Assembly: GCA_000969725.1 (NCBI GenBank)
Contig: JXSR01S067202.1
Strand: one strand, 5' to 3'
Source: Ophiothrix spiculata
Taxonomy: Eukaryota > Echinodermata > Ophiuroidea > Amphilepidida > Ophiotrichidae
Length of the DNA: 24,157 bases
Below the pieces are notes generated by a model, which did not search any database, was not told the DNA's origin, and saw nothing but the letters and a program-made list of their open reading frames with translations. Position numbers and translations under genes: made by a program. Numbering within the stretch: the first letter of the stretch is position 1; every line of letters begins with the position of its first letter. Of the stretch, positions 18,990-24,157 are shown one piece after another.

Positions 18990-19398
18990 TGACAATTAAA
19001 TCAGCATTCCCCTCCCTTCAAAACTGCAACCACCCCACAAATTATTGATTGAGCAAATTTGTAAGAAAAGGGATGGGGCTGTTTTTGTACCTGTCAGTTC
19101 TACATCTTGGGTTGTCATACTTCAGGGTATGTCTCAGACTCATTTGGTGGGACTTACTGTTACCCTGGAACAATTTGGAATACCTGTCGGAATCACAGCA
19201 TTTTTGAGCAAACTGGTGGCAAAGCTGTAGACGCCTATCTGAAAGGGTTTGGAGGTTCAGCTCTTCCACAGCATCTGTGTACGATTCAAACTGGGAACCA
19301 AGAATGATGCGACAACCGCGTTTTTGAATGCGCTCAAGTTGGTAAGACTGGCAGTCAGTAATACTACCATGCCAAACAGGGACACCATATTCATATAC
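18769..19398 (-). mobile_element. 5'-truncated LINE on minus strand, reverse-transcriptase ORF end
   Basis: On the minus strand, 19397 down to 19042 reads without interruption: YEYGVPVWHGSITDCQSYQL, ERIQKRGCRIILGSQFES, then AVEELNLQTLSDRRLQLCHQ and a stop. This is the CR1/L2-like 'Y-PVWH ... IERIQKRA-RII ... L-L-TL-DRR--LC--FA' signature at the end of LINE ORF2. The 3' UTR ends in aataaattt followed by (GAATCTT)n. TCATTT flanks both ends (18763-18768 and 19399-19404). Unit A copy 1 lacks it. Confidence 0.8.
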
Positions 19399-19808
19399 TC
19401 ATTTGAGGTAAAATCTCAAAAATGTTCAAAAAGTTGACCCGATGTCATCCGAGGTCATTTGGGGTCATTCACGTTCACGACCATAACTCTAAAACCCTCG
19501 CTTCTGCCTCGACCAAACCTGAAGCATGGGCAGCTGACTCATAGGAATGTGCTGGAGGGATCAGGTTAAGGTCATCGAAGGTCAAAGATCATTCGGAGGT
19601 AAAATCGTAAATTGATGGAGTCAATAAATAGTCAAGCATAGTCATTTGGGGTCATTCAAGGTCACAGCCATAATTCCATAATCCTTAACCTCCCAACGTG
19701 GACCTGCTCTATGGATAACTGCCACCCTGGGACAGATCAAGGTCAACCAAGGTCAAAGGTCATTTGAAGGTAAATTTTAAAAAATGATAGGAGAGTCAAT
19801 ATATATTA

Positions 19809-20041
19809 CACCCAAAAAAATGTACAAAAAAGGTCCAAAAAAATCCCTAAATAACCACCAAAAAAAACCCCCACCTATATGTAGGTCGTAAACACTACAC
19901 AAAATGCTTCGAAAACTGCTAAAAACTACTAAAATTAGTTTAGGGTCGACTGAGGGTCGACCAAAATGAATTTTTTCTCTCAAAAGTTCAAATTTTTAAA
20001 AATCCGCACCCCCTTGAAAAAATCCTGTCTATACGGGTCTG
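19809..20041. mobile_element. 233-bp insertion of unknown type
   Basis: TATATTA occurs on both sides (19802-19808 and 20042-20048), and copy 1 has no such sequence at the equivalent place (about 14823-14830). There are no terminal inverted repeats. The content includes A-runs and gggtcgactgagggtcgacc, an imperfect direct repeat of GGGTCGAC. It may be a SINE or a fragment of another element. Confidence 0.55.
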
Positions 20042-20092
20042 TATATTAGGATTTGTATCAGTGTAGTTTTCTGTTATTCGTTTACGTGGACA

Positions 20093-20645
20093 TAGGTCTT
20101 GATTTTGTAAATGTTTAATTAGCCGCCATTTTCACGCGTGTCCCATTGTCAAATATTTTTCCGCTTTGATAAAGCATGACAATATTACATCGATTTGTTA
20201 CAATTAAATAATTTAGTTATCTTTGTATTATGATGTACAATCACAATTGTTGACAATTGTTTTGCACCAGATGTTGTTGATGAAGTCCCTGGATGGGAAT
20301 TTGCTATGCACTATAAGCAAGAGTCGAAAATCGTTTGAGTCGACATCAAAAAAACTTTTTTACCAATAACTCCACTCTATTGAAAAATCATAGAAAATAC
20401 CAGGATTAGCTAAGTGACCATGATGGTATTCCAATGATATCAGTTAATGTAAATCCGTGAATATGCCGTTAAAAACACACAAAGTCTACCTCTACAACAA
20501 ACGGACTTTGATAGTATGAGGACATGAACTAAAAACCTAAGTCAACTTTCCTACCAAACCGGGACACAAACCTCCATGATGTTGAAACTCTTTGGACCAA
20601 GATGAGTTTATTACAAATAATGGACGCACACATTCCGTCTAAGTT
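20093..20645 (+). repeat. Conserved non-coding block, unit A copy 2
   Basis: It is the counterpart of 15163-15710. Small indels break every open frame shared with copy 1, so no coding role is proposed. Confidence 0.75.
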
Positions 20646-21539
20646 CCATACTATATTTGGGAATCGTCCTTATTTTAAAAATGGTTATTCATAATCCCGG
20701 GTTTGTGTTTGAAAAGTTAACATCTGCAATAGGCACACAGCATGGTGAAACAGGTATATTTAGGATAAAGTGATGAAAGGTGCTGATTTGAGCAGGACAG
20801 GGTAAAAATAAGAGGCACGACAGTCTGAAACCACCGCTATGTAGATGACACATAATAAATTTAAGGCTGCGGCAAGAGAATGGGTCAGCTGCACTGCACC
20901 TCAGCTTGAAGAAACAAAATCATCTTGTTACTGTGGGCGACCAACAGCTACAACCTCTCAATCATCGGATGGAAAAGAATTTGGAACAAGTCAGATCTTT
21001 CAATTATCGATGAAAACATTTCTGCAAACTTTACATCACAAGTCAAAGTCACGGCCACAAGCATACATAAATGGCCAAAGGAAGATAGTTTGAACTCAAG
21101 AACCTACATATTATGAAAGTGTGCAATCATCAAAAATGGCCGATCACGGCTTTATTTTTGTTCAAAATTTCACTCTTTTATGAAAACTTGGCAATCTTTC
21201 AGACATTTAAAAACATTTTGGATCAACGGAAACAGAGCTTCATCCATGCAGGTGATATTTCTTAGATTTGCAAGCATTTTCAGTGGTTTTTGGAGACAAA
21301 AATCTTAACAAAAAAACGGAAATTTTAGTACTTTTTACGATTTGTTTTGACCTTGTTGTTTTACCCCAATTTCCCTCTTTATTTGAATCCCTGCCCTACT
21401 TCCGAAATATTTACCTTGTTGTCTAGATAACAAAAAAACAAAACAAAAAAAACATTTTGGCTTCTTTGGTTCATTTAGCTTGATGAATTAGTGACTTGTT
21501 CCTTATTATGAACAGGGTCCTAAACTACGCCTGTTTTGG
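20646..21539. other. Spacer between unit A copy 2 and unit B copy 1
   Basis: No transporter exon 2 or other gene is visible. There is an A-rich run near 21428-21452. Two overlapping open frames at 20845-21116 resemble no family I know and are probably chance. Confidence 0.45.
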
Positions 21540-21814
21540 TTGTTGATTCCATTTTCTGACATACGTATATTAGAGAGATCTTGTGGAATCTCCAGTCAAA
21601 CCACTACGATTCTGGATTATCGTCCATTTACCGTCTTCGTATATAAAGACATTGCCAGAAATTTTGATCGTTTTTGGAAATTTTGGTAGATGTCATGATC
21701 ACTGTGTCACGTTGAGTGCATTGTTTATAAGCCTAATATGATATAGTCCTAAGATTGTCGATCGGATCTGTGTTTTTCTCGTGAGACCGTCAACAAATAC
21801 TTGCTTCATTGATC
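21540..21814 (+). promoter_or_regulatory. Putative promoter and 5' UTR of copy B1
   Basis: The region is homologous to 23349-23701. It contains TATATAAAG at 21640-21648 and a 53-bp block (21690-21742) identical to 23580-23632, which itself contains GTTTATAAGCC. Either could serve as a TATA element; the second would place the start close to the ATG at 21815. Persistence beside a broken exon suggests recent decay. Confidence 0.5.
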
Positions 21815-22175
21815 ATGGAACAGGTACAATTTTATGACCCAAATGACGCCACTTTCAGTGGACCTGATTATGCATTTTCTCCATCATGTTAATGATATCA
21901 GCAGGGATAGGGTATTTTTTGCTTTGACTGGCGGTCGACAGAAAACTACTCATGAATTTCTGATGGCGGACTGAAGTATGAACCCATTCCCTGTTGCTAT
22001 GAGTCTTGTGGCAAGCTTCGTTTCGGCAATAACATTTCTTGGAACACCAGCCGAAATCTATAACGATGGATTTGGTTTTATATTTTACGGTTTTGCATAC
22101 TGCTTAGTTGGATAGGCTGCTTATAGGTTTTTCATGCCAGTTTTCTTCAGATTATAAGTTCCAATTGCAAATGAG
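21815..22175 (+). pseudogene. SLC5A8-like: SLC5 transporter first exon, copy B1, disrupted
   Basis: It aligns with the intact exon B2 along its whole length but has two single-base deletions, after 21874 and near 21909-21912. In the ancestral frame it also has three stops: TGA at 21972-21974, TAG at 22113-22115 and TAA at 22155-22157. The start codon, the conserved membrane-helix text and the gtgagt donor remain. The length is 361 instead of 363. A product with the normal N-terminus cannot be made from it. It is therefore a pseudo-exon, although its upstream block is well preserved. Confidence 0.93.
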
Positions 22176-22239
22176 GTGAGTGTAGATAAGAGAGAGAACA
22201 TCTTGACAAATGATCTTGGCAATTCATTGGAGCACCGGA

Positions 22240-23345
22240 TTTTAAACCCGTGCGTGGGTATAGGCCTATCATGTCTTTCGGATGTATACAATTTGTAACT
22301 TGTCAAATTGATTTTAACGTGGTAATGAATTTCTGTTTGTGTCCAAACAAAAAATATCCTTCAGTGGTTATCAATCATCATTCGGCCGAAAAAAATCTCC
22401 TCTATTTTCCTGTCAAGTAAAAATGCAAGATTCAAGCTCCGATGATTTGAAATAGAAAACAGTCAGATGCTCGTGGATACATCAGACAGAGATTTTACAA
22501 GCATAAAAGATATATAGTCAAATGGTGTCAAATGTACATTTGGTGGTATTTCGGCACTATATATTAAACTCAAAAGTTATATACAACGATGCCAATCCAA
22601 GACATTTTCAGGGGAAAAAATGAACATGGTTCCATGGTGACGTCCAGCACTAGCGATCTTGAAAGGGGAAAGTTATTGCTTGGTGCCCTGGCCGGGGCCT
22701 GGGGCATTCCGGGTGAGACGAAACTCTCGCCCCCTTTATTTTGCCCCCCATGAATTTGACTCCTATCTTTGCTTTTTATTGTTCTTGCCCCACCCCCTTG
22801 ACACATGTCTGCCCCGTCTCGCCTCTTCATTTTCAAGTCTAGTTACGCTTCTGCCATTTGCGGTGTGAATTGAGGAAAAGTCACACAAAATCCAAATTTT
22901 GGGTGTATTTTGACGTCGAAAGAAATCACCCTTAGATGGGGTGGGTTTTCGAAAATCTGTGGTCACGCTTGCTTACAACATTATACTTGACAGTTGGCTT
23001 CTCCTCACCCGGTGGCGGTTGTGGCTCAAAAAGTACCATGTGTGGTCTTTGGACTCTGTAAAAGGAGCTTCCATATTCAAACCCTGCCAAAGGAGACCTT
23101 TTTTAGTTCAATAATATGTGGTCTAAATCCACGCAGTTTGCATGGTTTACGTGACCGACGATTGACATCTAAATGTAGAAATTTCTTTTTTCAATGAATG
23201 ATCAGCAAAAGCGGATTCAATTATAAAGTTTCGTTGAAGTGAAGTGAAGCATTTCCGGGTTCCAGTTCACGAAATTTATTCAACGAGAATGTAGTTCGTG
23301 AGGTTTGTTGGTGTTTTCAGCGAGTGGGAGTCGTCATGGTAGTTA
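22240..23345. other. Spacer between B1 and B2, nothing recognised
   Basis: No exon is visible. A GC-richer patch at 22670-22830 (ccctggccggggcctgg, pyrimidine-rich stretches) differs from the surroundings and may be an unidentified repeat. The sequence CCATGTGTGGTCTTTGG at 23036-23052 also occurs at 18598-18614. Confidence 0.45.
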
Positions 23346-23701
23346 TTTGTTGATTCCATTTTCTGACACATACGTTGCAGAAATACTTTGGTTGCAGTAT
23401 ACTTCCAGATAAGATAGAAGCATCAGTTTGTAACTCCAGTCCAGTCGAGATTTCTTGACACATGACTTCAGAGAGAACTTCACAGTAGAAACTCCAGTCA
23501 AACCACTACGATTTTGGGATACCATCAGTGTACCGTCGCCGTATAAATAATTACCAGAAATTTGGATCGTTTTTGGTAAATGTCATGATCACTGTGTCAC
23601 GTTGAGTGCATTGTTTATAAGCCTAATATGATTTTGTTCTAAATATTGTTGATCGGATCTGTGATTTTCTGGTGAGACCGTAAACAAATACTTGCTTCAT
23701 C
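23346..23701 (+). promoter_or_regulatory. Putative promoter and 5' UTR of copy B2
   Basis: It shares gttgattccattttctgaca, actccagtcaaaccactacg and the identical 53-bp block (23580-23632) with B1. TATAAATAA at 23542-23550 is one TATA candidate and TTTATAAG inside the 53-bp block another. The ATG at 23702 follows cttcatc. The equivalent upstream regions of the A copies are unrelated, so A and B promoters differ. Confidence 0.55.
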
Positions 23702-24064
23702 ATGGAACAGGTACAATATTATAACCCAAATGATGCTACTTTCAGTGGGCCTGATTATGCAGTTTTCTCCATCATGTTAATGGTATCAGCAGGGATAGGG
23801 GTATTTTTTGCTTTGACTGGCGGTCGGCAGAAAACTACTCATGAGTTTCTAATGGCGGATAGAAGTATGAACCCCTTCCCTGTTGCTATGAGTCTTGTGG
23901 CAAGCTTCATTTCGGCAATAACATTTCTTGGGACACCAGCCGAAATCTATAACAATGGATTCAGTTTTATATTTTACGGCTTTGCATACTGCTTAGTTGG
24001 ATTGTCTGCTTATAGGTTTTTCATGCCAGTTTTCTTCAGATTACAAGCCACAAGTGCAAATGAG
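23702..24064 (+). CDS. SLC5A8-like: SLC5 sodium-coupled transporter first exon, copy B2
   Basis: The exon is 363 nt, intact, and ends with GAG at a gtgagt donor in the same phase as the A copies. It encodes 121 residues, about 64% identical to A1 by hand count (77 of 121). The MSLVASFISAITFLGTPA helix and the GGRQKTTxEFLMA loop are identical or nearly so, while the N-terminus and residues 81-116 differ. The visible parts are a first helix about 18-38 (DYAVFSIMLMVSAGIGVFFA), the ion/substrate helix about 60-80, and a third helix about 88-112. The role is as for the A copies: the N-terminal part of a plasma membrane sodium/organic-anion or vitamin symporter. The remaining exons must lie right of the window. 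Confidence 0.9.
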
Positions 24065-24157
24065 GTGAGTGTAGACAAGAGAGATCTTGACAAACGATCT
24101 TGGTAATTCATTGGAGCGCCGGTGTAATCAGAAATGACACTGAGTGTCCCCCATAAC

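Larger units (their letters stand above)
18725..19800 (+). repeat. GGTCA-rich repeat with DR1 sites, unit A copy 2
   Basis: This is the counterpart of 14385-14800, split by the LINE fragment. Perfect AGGTCAAAGGTCA DR1 sites lie at 18753-18765, 18875-18887 (the duplicated one) and 19750-19762, with a one-base variant at 19579-19591. The same order of sites as in copy 1 is preserved. Confidence 0.75.
16455..20645 (+). repeat. Duplicated transporter unit A, copy 2 (expanded)
   Basis: It is homologous to 13507-15710 but nearly twice as long. The excess is explained by four insertions: a small palindromic insert (16620-16662), a LINE 3' end containing a MITE (17396-18636), a minus-strand LINE fragment (18769-19398) and a 233-bp insert (19809-20041). 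Confidence 0.8.

Noticed and set aside
22570..22836. 88-codon minus-strand frame in a GC-richer patch
   Set aside because: The composition explains the open frame; the peptide is low in complexity and unlike any family I recognise.

Overview
This is AT-rich animal nuclear DNA with spliced genes, GT-AG introns and a dense mixture of small DNA transposons, truncated LINEs, tRNA-derived repeats and minisatellites. No bacterial, plasmid or phage features were seen. The gene families and repeat style (many MITEs, GGTCA-rich repeats) suggest a marine invertebrate, perhaps an echinoderm or hemichordate. That placement is inference only.

Region 1 (1-8600): the last four coding exons of a transaldolase gene on the + strand (161-275, 1133-1262, 4843-4910, 6602-6765). 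They join in frame into 158 codons plus a TAA stop. The catalytic-lysine exons lie upstream of the window. The introns hold a 189-bp tandem repeat with a tRNA-like insert, a large inverted array of about 26-bp units, several terminal-inverted-repeat elements and a LINE remnant.

Region 2 (8600-13500): no gene is supported. It contains a 517-bp MITE, 21-bp-period minisatellites in opposite orientations, a G-tract element, a Harbinger-like MITE with TAA target duplications, and a 700-bp inverted repeat.

Region 3 (13500-24157): four tandem copies, all + strand, of the first coding exon of an SLC5-family sodium-coupled solute transporter (SMCT type, SLC5A8/SLC5A12/SLC5A6 group). Two A-type copies (13897-14259, 16976-17338) encode proteins differing at 2 of 121 residues. 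Of two B-type copies, one is a broken pseudo-exon (21815-22175) and one is intact (23702-24064). Each copy carries its own upstream region and ends at the same phase-0 donor after a GAG codon. No second exon is visible after any copy. Either these are remnants and fragments of tandem duplication, or they form an array of alternative first exons that splice to shared exons beyond the right edge, like UGT1A. The second reading is the most interesting hypothesis here.

The A-type copies lie in duplicated units (13507-15710 and 16455-20645) that include intronic AGGTCA repeats with perfect DR1 nuclear-receptor half-site pairs. The second unit was later enlarged by a nested LINE/MITE, a second truncated LINE and another insertion. 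Comparing the two units gives near 'empty site' evidence for each insertion.
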